From NCBI GenBank assembly GCA_905233915.1, contig CAJOFM010000017.1, positions 1 to 40,188 of the forward strand: 40,188 nucleotides of DNA. The letters run 5' to 3'. The notes under the pieces are model-generated. The model was not told where the DNA came from, did no database searches, and saw only the letters and a list, made by a program, of their open reading frames with translations. This stretch comes from an uncultured Muribaculaceae bacterium. Lineage in GTDB: Bacteria > Bacteroidota > Bacteroidia > Bacteroidales > Muribaculaceae. Positions 1 through 7,395 of the stretch are shown piece after piece (position 1 is the stretch's first letter; each line of letters opens with the position of its first letter). Both the position numbers and the translations under genes were made by a program.

Positions 1-8
1 TTGACATG

Positions 9-42
9 ACAAAGCCTCCGCTTGGGAAAGTAGAGGCTTTGT
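9..42. terminator. Inverted repeat, possible terminator
   Basis: A perfect 10-bp inverted repeat (ACAAAGCCTC at 9-18, GAGGCTTTGT at 33-42) encloses a 14-nt loop and is followed on the plus strand by a T-rich run. It probably ends a plus-strand transcript entering from the left of the window, but no gene is visible there. Confidence 0.5.
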
Positions 43-59
43 TATATGTTTTACAACAT

Positions 60-103
60 GTTACAAAATGAGGATGTGACACAATTATGACACACCCTCA
101 TTT
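60..103 (-). terminator. Rho-independent terminator of the C10 peptidase gene
   Basis: Read on the minus strand, a 13-bp stem with one G-U pair (arms at 91-103 and 66-78) has a 12-nt loop and is followed by TTTTGT. It lies 20 bases past the peptidase stop codon. Confidence 0.75.
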
Positions 104-122
104 AATCTAATGCGGTTGGGAA

Positions 123-3100
123 TTATTGCCATGCATTGTTGAGCACGTAGTAAATGAGTGCGGTTACATCGCTGACATTAATTTCACTCAAGTCATCGCA
201 GTTGGCGGCAACAATGTCAATAGCCTCCTCATCGATGTTGCCAAGAATATAGGCAATGAGCCAAGTCACATCTGCGACATTGATAATACCATCGCGGTTG
301 ACATCGCCTCGCTTGCTTGCGGGAGCGGCCTCTGCTTCCTCGTCCAGAACAATCTGCAGCTGGTTAGCGTTGCTGGTTTTTACATCGTTGGCATAGGCCT
401 CAAAGGCGTTAACCGTGCCACTGGCGGCTTTCACAAAGTGGCTGCCTGCAGCATTCAGGAAGTAGGCGTTCTCGACTGTCTTGTGGACAAACTCACCCAC
501 AGCCATGTGGTAGGTGCCGCTGGTGATGGCACTTGGGTTGGGCTTAACCATCACGTTATTGGCCGTGAATACGAATGTCTTGTCGCGCATGTCGGTGCCG
601 TTGGCGCCATCATAGGGAGCCACAAAGTAGGGCACGTTAGCCTCCAGGGTGTTACCCATATATTCCGCCATGAGCATGGCATCATCGTTGGTGTCCTCTT
701 CCTCATTGAAGTTGCACACCCACAGGCCCTTGGCGTCACTCTTGCTGTGCATCCAGTCAATAGCGGTACCATCGGCAGTCACACCGGTAGCGGCAAACGG
801 CAGCACCATAGTGCTCCATCCACCCTCCTGGCCAGCGTGGCGACCCTGGTTAAACTTGCGCTCATAGCTGATATTCTCGGCCGAGAAGCGGTAGGGGGCA
901 TAGAAATCATAGCCATGATAAAGGGTTATGTCACGAACAGCCACGAAATTTTGGATGACATTCTTGTTCTCAAGACCGGCGGGGATGTATCTTGCCGAAT
1001 TACCGATGTAGAACAGCGTATTGGGATTCTCGTTGGGAATCAATGAGGTCAGGTTAAGGTTTTCCAGACTTACGGCTACGGCATTTTCGGGAACTCGGAT
1101 ACCGTTATAAGGCTTGTAGCCGACGCGGTTGCCTTGACCATCCCAAACCACCATACCGCGGTCGATGGTGTAGTACTTGCTGCCACCCGGCGGCACGAGG
1201 TTCTTGGTTGAGTCGTTCTCATTGCGTCCGAAGATGTTAAGCGCATATCGCGAGCCGAAGGCCAGGTTGTCGAAGTCGAAGTAGAACGTCTTGGTCGTTC
1301 CGGCAGGAATGTTGACCGACACGTTCTGGTAGCTGATCATGGTACCGTGGTTGTTCTCATCAACGATGAAGATCGGAGCCAGCAGATAGCGGGTGTAATC
1401 ACCGTTGGCGTGGTTGGTCACGTCTACCTTGAAGCGGATGAAGCTGTCATAAACCACCATGTTCTCATCGGCGCCCAGGGCATTGATGTCAACGGTCAGG
1501 TTCATGGGAACCATCGCATTCTCGGCAATGCTGACACTGCCGGTGCCGGGGATTGATGCCGACCAGGTGTTATCGTAGGTGGAAAGATGCGCGGTCTTAG
1601 TGCCGGCATTTTGCGGTGTGAAGTTGAAGGTGACCACCTTGGTGCCGCCTGCAGGAATCTCGGTTTCAACCACAGTGAGGTACTCGCCATACTCGTCAAT
1701 TTGCTCACCAGTTAGGAAGAGGTACAGCTTGCCGCTGAATCGGTCTTGACTGTTATTCTTGATCGTGACGTGGCACTGCTCGGCGGTACCTACCTTCTCG
1801 CCACCTGTGAATTCAAAGTTGGTAGACTGGAGATTTACAACGGGATGGTCGGCAAAGGTTACCCAGTTGCCGTTGAAGGTGGCTTCAATGTAATAGCGGT
1901 CACTCTCAATCATGGGTTCCCACACATTGCTACCGGCAATCGAGCTGACAGGCTTAATCTTGTAGGTGCCGCTAGTGATGTTTTTGCCAAAGGGATAGGT
2001 CACCGAACTCTGGTTCTCGGGCCAAGTGTCGGTAATGGAGATGAAGCTCGTACCATAATAGGTCTGGGCAATCAACTCAACAAAATTGTCTTCGTTGTCA
2101 TACAAGGCGATGCCGCGCAGGTACTTGGTGCCATCGTCGATATGGTCCTCGGCGGTCACCTTGATGTAGCGACGCTTGGTGAGCTTGAAGTTGCCGTCAT
2201 CGCTGCGCTCAAACTCGCGCGTGCCCGTGTAGTACATATTCCATACGGTCAAGCGGTGGTCAACCACTTCCTGATGGCCGCTGTAACCCGGTTCGATGCC
2301 GATAATGGCGGTCTGGTCAATGTTGTAACCCTCCATGCTGTGGGCGGCTCCCACACCACTGGCATAGGGATTGAGCACCGACAGGACGAAGTAACCGTCA
2401 CCGATGCCGCCCCAGCCCCAGTTGATGTGGAACAGGTCGCCGTAGGCATAGCCGTCGCAGATGAATGAGTGACCGCCACCAGTTCCGGCACGGCCATTAT
2501 AAATCATGGGACGGCCAGCAACTAGTTCCTGGTAAATCATCTCTTCCCAGTCGCTCTGCTCATAGTCGCTGCGGTAAACCAGTTTAGCATCATAATTGAA
2601 ATACTCGTTCAGAGCAGTGGGGATATAGGGATCACTAGTGCTCGACGCGTTGACGCCATACTGCATCTGGGCGGCACAGCCGGCATAGAGCATGAGCCAA
2701 GCCACAGCATCTTTCTCGGCCTCGGTCTCGGCTCCCGTGTAGTTGTCGCGCATATTGTTCCAGTCAAACATGATGGGGTCCAGGGCTTCGGTCTCAAATG
2801 CACCGTATTCCTCCTGCCAATAGAAGGTGACAATGTAGGGAGGAATGATTTTGGAACACATCAACGGGAACTTGTAATAGTTCATGATTTGAGCCATGGA
2901 TGTGGCCACACAGCCCGTGTAGGCCAGCTCGCCGATGGTGTCGCCATTCTCGTCGATGTCCATGAACTCAGGGCAATGGTTCCAATAAGGCGCAGCCTGA
3001 TCCCAATGGCTCGTAATCAGCGGGGAAATGCTGTTGCGGGTGGGACGGGGAGTGCCGAATGACTCTCCGGTGATGCCCAACATGTCAAGCTGGGCAATTT

Positions 3101-3446
3101 CCTTATCATAGTTGTCAAGCCACACCTTCATGTTGGCAGGCAGCTTGTCGTAATCAAATTGTCCTTGGTCGACGTAACCCAGAATGGGTGTGGTGCGGTC
3201 GTCGCCCGATACAATCACATAGCCCTTATTGCCAACGGTGTTGAAAACGTAATAAGGCTGGTTTGAAACTTGTTGATTATTACCGTTCAAACGGTTGACC
3301 CTGGCAGGAGTCGCATTCAGCGACACGCCTGAGCGGTGCTTAAGCATGAATTTATTTGCCGATTTCAGTGCCTCGGATGGGTGCACTGGTCCAGCAATAG
3401 CTATCAAACTTAGCAAGAGAGAGGCTAAGAATAAGAATTTTCTCAT
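123..3446 (-). CDS. Secreted C10 (streptopain-like) cysteine peptidase with C-terminal dockerin-like repeats
   Basis: This 1107-residue exported protein starts with a signal peptide (hydrophobic core at about residues 4-20). A propeptide region of the Spi_C10 inhibitor type follows (about 20-130). The catalytic cysteine sits in TGCVATSMAQIMNYY near residue 178, and the catalytic histidine in GGGHSFICDGY near residue 326. FHINWGWGG follows, as is usual in the streptopain/interpain family. The middle (about 400-900) is beta-rich and CARDB-like. The last 60 residues hold two dockerin-like calcium loops, GDVNRDGIINVADVT and the weaker ANCDDLSEINVSDVT. The enzyme probably acts on proteins outside the cell. 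It has its own promoter and terminator and is monocistronic. There is no obvious T9SS-type C-terminal domain, so the dockerin may be the anchoring part. The peptidase assignment is strong; the role of the tail is inferred. Confidence 0.93.
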   Translation of the reverse strand: MRKFLFLASLLLSLIAIAGPVHPSEALKSANKFMLKHRSGVSLNATPARVNRLNGNNQQVSNQPYYVFNTVGNKGYVIVSGDDRTTPILGYVDQGQFDYDKLPANMKVWLDNYDKEIAQLDMLGITGESFGTPRPTRNSISPLITSHWDQAAPYWNHCPEFMDIDENGDTIGELAYTGCVATSMAQIMNYYKFPLMCSKIIPPYIVTFYWQEEYGAFETEALDPIMFDWNNMRDNYTGAETEAEKDAVAWLMLYAGCAAQMQYGVNASSTSDPYIPTALNEYFNYDAKLVYRSDYEQSDWEEMIYQELVAGRPMIYNGRAGTGGGHSFICDGYAYGDLFHINWGWGGIGDGYFVLSVLNPYASGVGAAHSMEGYNIDQTAIIGIEPGYSGHQEVVDHRLTVWNMYYTGTREFERSDDGNFKLTKRRYIKVTAEDHIDDGTKYLRGIALYDNEDNFVELIAQTYYGTSFISITDTWPENQSSVTYPFGKNITSGTYKIKPVSSIAGSNVWEPMIESDRYYIEATFNGNWVTFADHPVVNLQSTNFEFTGGEKVGTAEQCHVTIKNNSQDRFSGKLYLFLTGEQIDEYGEYLTVVETEIPAGGTKVVTFNFTPQNAGTKTAHLSTYDNTWSASIPGTGSVSIAENAMVPMNLTVDINALGADENMVVYDSFIRFKVDVTNHANGDYTRYLLAPIFIVDENNHGTMISYQNVSVNIPAGTTKTFYFDFDNLAFGSRYALNIFGRNENDSTKNLVPPGGSKYYTIDRGMVVWDGQGNRVGYKPYNGIRVPENAVAVSLENLNLTSLIPNENPNTLFYIGNSARYIPAGLENKNVIQNFVAVRDITLYHGYDFYAPYRFSAENISYERKFNQGRHAGQEGGWSTMVLPFAATGVTADGTAIDWMHSKSDAKGLWVCNFNEEEDTNDDAMLMAEYMGNTLEANVPYFVAPYDGANGTDMRDKTFVFTANNVMVKPNPSAITSGTYHMAVGEFVHKTVENAYFLNAAGSHFVKAASGTVNAFEAYANDVKTSNANQLQIVLDEEAEAAPASKRGDVNRDGIINVADVTWLIAYILGNIDEEAIDIVAANCDDLSEINVSDVTALIYYVLNNAWQ

Positions 3447-3524
3447 GTTGTCCTTAGGTAGTTAATGATATTAAAATATTAATAAATGTCTAGGTTTACA
3501 GTCCGGAGCGGGACGGAAAGCGTG

Positions 3525-3555
3525 CAAAAATATAATTTTTTTTGAAAATATACAA
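3525..3555 (-). promoter_or_regulatory. Promoter of the C10 peptidase gene
   Basis: On the minus strand a TATTTTTG -7 element (3525-3532) fits the Bacteroidales TAnnTTTG consensus. A weak -33 match (TTGT, about 3552-3555) lies 19 nt upstream. The leader would be about 75 nt. Confidence 0.5.
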
Positions 3556-3678
3556 TTTTGGGTACGAATTTTACTTATCGTGCCCAATTTTTTTTGGTTT
3601 GTTATAAAAACCTCTAATTAAATGAAAGTCTTTTTTATTGGAATGCTTTCAGATTATCACTATGGATTATGTCCTGAT

Positions 3679-4620
3679 TTACCCTTTCATATTATTAGTG
3701 GTGTTAGTGTCCGCTTCATTGGCAACTTTCTTGTTGTGGACACGCACCTTCAACTCGTCAAACCCAAATCCATAGACACCGTTGACGTTGCTCTGGGTGA
3801 TGATGGCTTCGCGGTCGGTCTCCTTGATGATGCGGAAGATGTTCACACTCTCGTGCTTGCGGCACATGACCAGGAGTATCTTGACAGGATCCTTGGTGTA
3901 CCAGCCTGTGCCTTCAAGGATGGTGCAGCCGCGATGGGCCTCAGAGATGACATTGTCGGCGATCTCCTGCCACTTCTTGCTGATAATCTGGAACTGCACG
4001 CTCTGGCGTGTGTTGTTGATAACGCGGTCGGCAGCAACCGAATAGATGACCATGAAGATGAGACCATACACAATCTTGTCGATGGAGTGGAACAACAGCC
4101 ATGATGAGCAGATGATGAGAACGTCGCAGTACATCATTGTGCGGCCGAACGAGATGGTGCTGTACTTGGCGACCATTGCGGCGATGATGTCGGTGCCGCC
4201 GGTACTACCGTTGTGGGTGAAGACCGTGCCCAGGCCCAAGCCACACAACACGGCGCCCAGGATGACGTTCATGAACGTCTGCTGTTCAACGATGGGAACA
4301 GGGAACATGGGCTGCAGCAGTCCGATGAAGAAGGTGGCGATAGAGGCACCTATAATAGTGCGCAACACAAACTGCTTGCCCACGCTGCGGAAAGCGATAC
4401 CCAGCAGGATGATGTTGATGACATAGTAGGTGACGGCGACATTCCAGCCCAGCCAGAAGTGGATGAGCGATGACAAACCCGTCACACTGCCAATCACAAT
4501 CTGCTCGGGAAGAATAAATGCGGTAAAACCGAAGGCGTAGCAGAACAGGCCAAGGGTGATCATGATATAGTCCTTGGCCAGATTGAAGATTTTTCTTGTC
4601 TTGTCGTTCATATTGCTCAA
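3679..4620 (-). CDS. YitT family membrane protein (DUF161 plus DUF2179)
   Basis: A 313-residue inner-membrane protein. The first ~200 residues contain five or six hydrophobic helices with the family pattern, including GSVTGLSSLIHFWLG near residue 44 and the glycine-rich THNGSTGGTDIIAAM near residue 136. The last ~90 residues form a soluble DUF2179 domain (RGCTILEGTGWYTKDP, then GVYGFGFDELK). The length is normal for the family. YitT-type proteins are widespread, but their substrate is not settled; the fold suggests a transporter or a membrane sensor. The gene stands alone: the C10 peptidase downstream has its own promoter, and the gene to its left in map order across the promoter region is divergent. 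A TAATTTTG -7-like element lies upstream at 4631-4638 on the minus strand. Confidence 0.88.
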   Translation of the reverse strand: MSNMNDKTRKIFNLAKDYIMITLGLFCYAFGFTAFILPEQIVIGSVTGLSSLIHFWLGWNVAVTYYVINIILLGIAFRSVGKQFVLRTIIGASIATFFIGLLQPMFPVPIVEQQTFMNVILGAVLCGLGLGTVFTHNGSTGGTDIIAAMVAKYSTISFGRTMMYCDVLIICSSWLLFHSIDKIVYGLIFMVIYSVAADRVINNTRQSVQFQIISKKWQEIADNVISEAHRGCTILEGTGWYTKDPVKILLVMCRKHESVNIFRIIKETDREAIITQSNVNGVYGFGFDELKVRVHNKKVANEADTNTTNNMKG

Positions 4621-4691
4621 TATTTTTCTGCAAAATTAGCAATTATTTGCCAAAAAATGTGGTTATTGGCATCTATCCCCAAAAAATATTG

Positions 4692-4699
4692 TACCTTTA
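4692..4699 (+). promoter_or_regulatory. Possible -7 element for the YvlD-like gene
   Basis: TACCTTTA matches TAnnTTTG in seven of eight positions and lies about 60 nt before the ATG at 4758. No convincing -33 element was seen. Confidence 0.35.
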
Positions 4700-4757
4700 T
4701 CGTGCCGTAAAACGGCATTTTGACCGATTTCCAAACCTCAATAAATGATAAATCACT

Positions 4758-5099
4758 ATGATTACAAGACTAATTGTTTCGGCCATTGCGGTACTCATCA
4801 CCGCCTACACGCTCGATGGCGTGACTGTTGAACCCTGGTGGTGGGCTGTCATTATCGCTATTGTCCTCGGACTCATCAATGCGTTTATCAGGCCGCTGGT
4901 CAAGTTGCTGGCTCTGCCCATTAATTTTCTCACTCTGGGATTGTTTACCTTTGTCATCAATGGCTTGATGGTGATGTTGTGCTCATGGATTGTGCGCCCC
5001 CACTTCGAGGTGGAGAATCTGCTGTGGGCCATGGGATTCAGCTTGGTGCTTACCCTTGTGAACTGGGGCTTGCACCTGTTTGTGCCCTCAAAGAAATAA
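4758..5099 (+). CDS. Phage holin family 4 / YvlD-like small membrane protein
   Basis: A 113-residue protein that is almost entirely hydrophobic, with four predicted membrane helices. The family signature is visible: a short first helix, then GLINAFIRPLVKLLALPIN with the conserved asparagine, arginine and prolines, then LGLFTFVINGLMVMLCSW. Pfam calls this group Phage_holin_4_2, but most members, such as Bacillus YvlD, are chromosomal and unrelated to lysis. No phage genes are nearby, so a general envelope role is more likely than holin activity. It is transcribed divergently from the yitT-like gene and convergently with yraN. Confidence 0.85.
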   Translation: MITRLIVSAIAVLITAYTLDGVTVEPWWWAVIIAIVLGLINAFIRPLVKLLALPINFLTLGLFTFVINGLMVMLCSWIVRPHFEVENLLWAMGFSLVLTLVNWGLHLFVPSKK

Positions 5100-5106
5100 C
5101 CTCAGT

Positions 5107-5126
5107 AGCAATGGTTCCGCATTGCT
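5107..5126. terminator. Hairpin between convergent genes
   Basis: AGCAATG (5107-5113) pairs with CATTGCT (5120-5126) around a 6-nt loop, in the 28-nt gap between the YvlD-like stop and the yraN stop. It lacks a clear T-run on either side, so it is only a candidate bidirectional terminator. Confidence 0.4.
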
Positions 5127-5127
5127 G

Positions 5128-5508
5128 TCACCTGATGGTGCGCAGTGGTGGCTGGAATGCGTTGGGGTAGAAATGGATGGTGAAGTCGGGGGCTTTCCCC
5201 TCGATAATCATCACGTCATACTGCACGCTCATCTTTAACTGATATTGGCTGATGTAACCGGCGGCGGCGTTCACTAGGTTACGGATTTTTGCGCGTGTTA
5301 TGGCCTGCATGGGGTCATAATGCTCGGTGTTGCTGCGTGTCTTCACCTCGATGATGTGCAGCCGGTTGGCCTGCGGTTCCTGGGCCACAATATCGATTTC
5401 CAGCTTCCCGACTCTCCAGTTGGTTTCCCTCACCGTGTACCCTTTTGCAATCAGGAATTCCCAGGCCGCCTGCTCTCCCTGTTTTCCCAATTCGTTATGC
5501 TTTGCCAT
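5128..5508 (-). CDS. yraN: YraN / UPF0102 family endonuclease-fold protein
   Basis: A 126-residue cytoplasmic protein with the full UPF0102 pattern: NELGKQGEQAAWEFLIAKGY at the N terminus, TNWRVGKLEIDIVAQE with the conserved glutamate and aspartate, and IIEVKTRSN carrying the E-x-K of the restriction-endonuclease fold. The family resembles Holliday-junction resolvases, but its physiological role is not well established. It starts 53 nt after the zinc-ribbon gene on the same strand. It may be the last cistron of the cytoskeleton-like operon by read-through, although its function looks unrelated. Confidence 0.92.
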   Translation of the reverse strand: MAKHNELGKQGEQAAWEFLIAKGYTVRETNWRVGKLEIDIVAQEPQANRLHIIEVKTRSNTEHYDPMQAITRAKIRNLVNAAAGYISQYQLKMSVQYDVMIIEGKAPDFTIHFYPNAFQPPLRTIR

Positions 5509-5561
5509 AGTTATCGAGATGATTTGATTTCAGTGTTAAGGCTGCGTGATTCCGGCAGTGG

Positions 5562-6038
5562 TTACTGGAGGGCTTCAAGAAGCAGGCCGAAGAAGACGTA
5601 GGCGGCAAACAGTACGAGCGTGAAGACGATGGTCCGTCCCACGCATCCCCAAGCGCTCATGCCGGCGGAATTTTTCTTTTTCTTGGACTTCTTTTTCCCA
5701 GTGGATTTCTTTTTAGTGGCGGGACGCCCAGTGTCGCTGTCGTTACCCGACAACCCGGTGTAGCGGTAGGATGTCTTGGCTTGTTTCATGCGTGGCTTGT
5801 GAGGAGGGGGAGTGGTCGGGTGATACTCTGGTGGCGTCGAGGAATCAAAGTCGATGTTGGTCGGCTGGCGTTTGGCGGGCTTGGTCGGTTGGTCTTCGCG
5901 GGCGATGACGCGAGCCTTGGGGATGGGCTGATGGGCTTGTAGCAGGCATTGCGGGCAAACAATGACGCCATCGTTGGCAACCAGTTGCTCATTACTGATT
6001 TCCAACTTTTTTCCGCATTTTGGACAAGTCCACCGCAT
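5562..6038 (-). CDS. Zinc-ribbon protein with C-terminal membrane anchor
   Basis: I do not recognise a named family for this 158-residue protein. It opens with a zinc ribbon: CPKCGKK at residues 5-11 and CPQC about 23 residues later give four cysteine ligands of the zinc_ribbon_4 or MJ0042 style. A proline- and threonine-rich linker follows (about 40-100), then a strongly basic lysine/serine run (about 110-125). One hydrophobic segment at the extreme C terminus (about 135-155) fits a tail anchor. The expected topology is a cytoplasmic ribbon tethered to the inner membrane. It follows the operon of cytoskeleton-like genes after a 122-nt gap filled by an inverted-repeat element. Whether it belongs to that system is uncertain. 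Confidence 0.7.
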   Translation of the reverse strand: MRWTCPKCGKKLEISNEQLVANDGVIVCPQCLLQAHQPIPKARVIAREDQPTKPAKRQPTNIDFDSSTPPEYHPTTPPPHKPRMKQAKTSYRYTGLSGNDSDTGRPATKKKSTGKKKSKKKKNSAGMSAWGCVGRTIVFTLVLFAAYVFFGLLLEALQ

Positions 6039-6050
6039 AGTTCTAAAAAA

Positions 6051-6143
6051 ACTACGAATTACACGAACCTTTAGCTCGGCGTAGCCAATTAAACAAATTG
6101 GCGTTCAATAACAAGAACTTGAAAAATCCGTATAATTCGTAGT
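6051..6143. repeat. 93-bp intergenic element with 15-bp near-perfect terminal inverted repeats
   Basis: The left end (6051-6065) and the right end (6129-6143) match as inverted repeats in 14 of 15 positions, including a perfect 11 bp (ACTACGAATTA / TAATTCGTAGT). The interior contains CGAACCTTTAGCTCGGCGTAGCC, a motif seen again at 23180-23202. There is no coding capacity. It sits between two genes of the minus-strand operon. Confidence 0.75.
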
Positions 6144-6160
6144 CTGAAATCGTTTAGGCG

Positions 6161-7375
6161 TTAACCCTCGTAGTGGATAATGGCCTTGACAATGATGTGC
6201 CACTTGCCGTCGATGAACTCGGCTTCACCGGCACGGTCGGTCACGATACGGGTGCCGTTAGGAATCTGGATGGCGTTGCCGGAGCAGGCGCGGAGCAAGT
6301 TCTCGGCGGGTAAAATGAGAGCGAAGCTGTGGACCTCGGGTTTGTCAATGACCTCAAAGGTGCCATGCTGGCCGTCAAAGGTGGTCAGCACGTAGATGGA
6401 GTTACCAGGTTCCATGGTGTCGCTCACGCGGGTGAAGTTGTCATCCTCGTCGGGCTTGCTCATGAACAGGTTCATCACCTCGCGCTCTTCCTCTGCGATT
6501 TCCTCTTCAGGCTCCTCGGCAACCACTTCCTCCTGCTGGGGCTCTTCGGCGGGTTCCTCATCAGTTTCCTCGATGGGTGCAGCAACGGGTTGCTCCTCAA
6601 CCGGGTCGGCGACTTGGGCCAGGATGGGTTCCTCGTCCGGTTGTTTGCCGGTCAAGCGGATTGACAGAGCCTTCATCTGGTCGGCGGCATCGGTCGAGAA
6701 TTCCTGCAGATTGGCGTTGGTGCGCTCAATCTCACGGGCAAACGAACGGCGCATCTCATTGATCTTGCCGCGATTGCTTAGTGCCGTGAGCAGGGCACAT
6801 AAGCCGAGCAGCGAACCCAGAATACCGAGCCACAGGGGCCAGTTGGCATTGCAAGCGGCGTTATTCTTCTTCTGGAGTTGCCTGTGTCGGGCATCGTGGA
6901 TTGCGTTGGCGCTATCAACGTCACCATTGTCGCCTTCCTGAACGTTCTCGGCATTCTCGTCAGCATTCTGATCGTCGGGAACAGCGTTGGCAATCTCAGG
7001 ATGTGCGGTGATAAACGCTTGGAAATCGGGCTCGACAAGTTTCCACACCTGGGGAATCACGAGTTCCTTGAGGTCGTTGATGCTACCGCCCTTGTTCTCG
7101 CTCTTCTTGAACTCGTTATAGATCTTTTCCCACCTGGCTCCCTGGTTGCCATAGACTTCGTTGTTGAGGTCGTCGAGGGTGTAGCCCTGAGGGAAGCGCT
7201 TCTGCATCTCTTCCGATTTCTTGGCAAAACCCTTGGCATAGGCCGTATAGTGGGCACAGCGGGCGATACCCTGCTTCCACAGCGCGGGGGACAGGGGCTG
7301 GTCTTCGGCATTTTGTGCCATTGCCGAGATGGCGAGGCAGACGATGGCTGCCAACATTAATGTGATGCGTTTCAT
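6161..7375 (-). CDS. Envelope-spanning protein of the tubulin/actin-like operon
   Basis: An unrecognised 404-residue protein. A signal peptide (residues 1-20, ending AMA-Q) is followed by an extracytoplasmic domain of about 155 residues. A single membrane helix (WPLWLGILGSLLGLCALL, about 179-200) comes next. After it runs a helical, probably coiled-coil stretch (RRSFAREIERTNANLQEF), then a very acidic glutamate/valine/proline linker (about 240-300). The protein ends in a compact ~100-residue beta-rich cytoplasmic domain (GNSIYVLTTFDGQHGTFEV...). This topology puts the ends on opposite sides of the inner membrane, which suits a connector between the periplasm and cytoplasmic filaments. It starts 20 nt after the actin-like gene, so co-transcription is very likely. 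The function is inferred from context only. Confidence 0.75.
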   Translation of the reverse strand: MKRITLMLAAIVCLAISAMAQNAEDQPLSPALWKQGIARCAHYTAYAKGFAKKSEEMQKRFPQGYTLDDLNNEVYGNQGARWEKIYNEFKKSENKGGSINDLKELVIPQVWKLVEPDFQAFITAHPEIANAVPDDQNADENAENVQEGDNGDVDSANAIHDARHRQLQKKNNAACNANWPLWLGILGSLLGLCALLTALSNRGKINEMRRSFAREIERTNANLQEFSTDAADQMKALSIRLTGKQPDEEPILAQVADPVEEQPVAAPIEETDEEPAEEPQQEEVVAEEPEEEIAEEEREVMNLFMSKPDEDDNFTRVSDTMEPGNSIYVLTTFDGQHGTFEVIDKPEVHSFALILPAENLLRACSGNAIQIPNGTRIVTDRAGEAEFIDGKWHIIVKAIIHYEG

Positions 7376-7395
7376 AACTTTAAAGAGATATATGA

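Noticed and set aside
126..1046. 306-codon plus-strand frame opposite the C10 peptidase
   Set aside because: It is the mirror of the peptidase's dockerin and beta-rich end; no promoter or recognisable domain is seen.
4758..5099. True phage holin and prophage remnant
   Set aside because: The protein belongs to the chromosomal YvlD-like branch, and no endolysin, capsid, tail or integrase gene is in the window.
6051..6143. Insertion sequence
   Set aside because: It has terminal inverted repeats but is under 100 bp with no transposase; kept only as a small inverted-repeat element.
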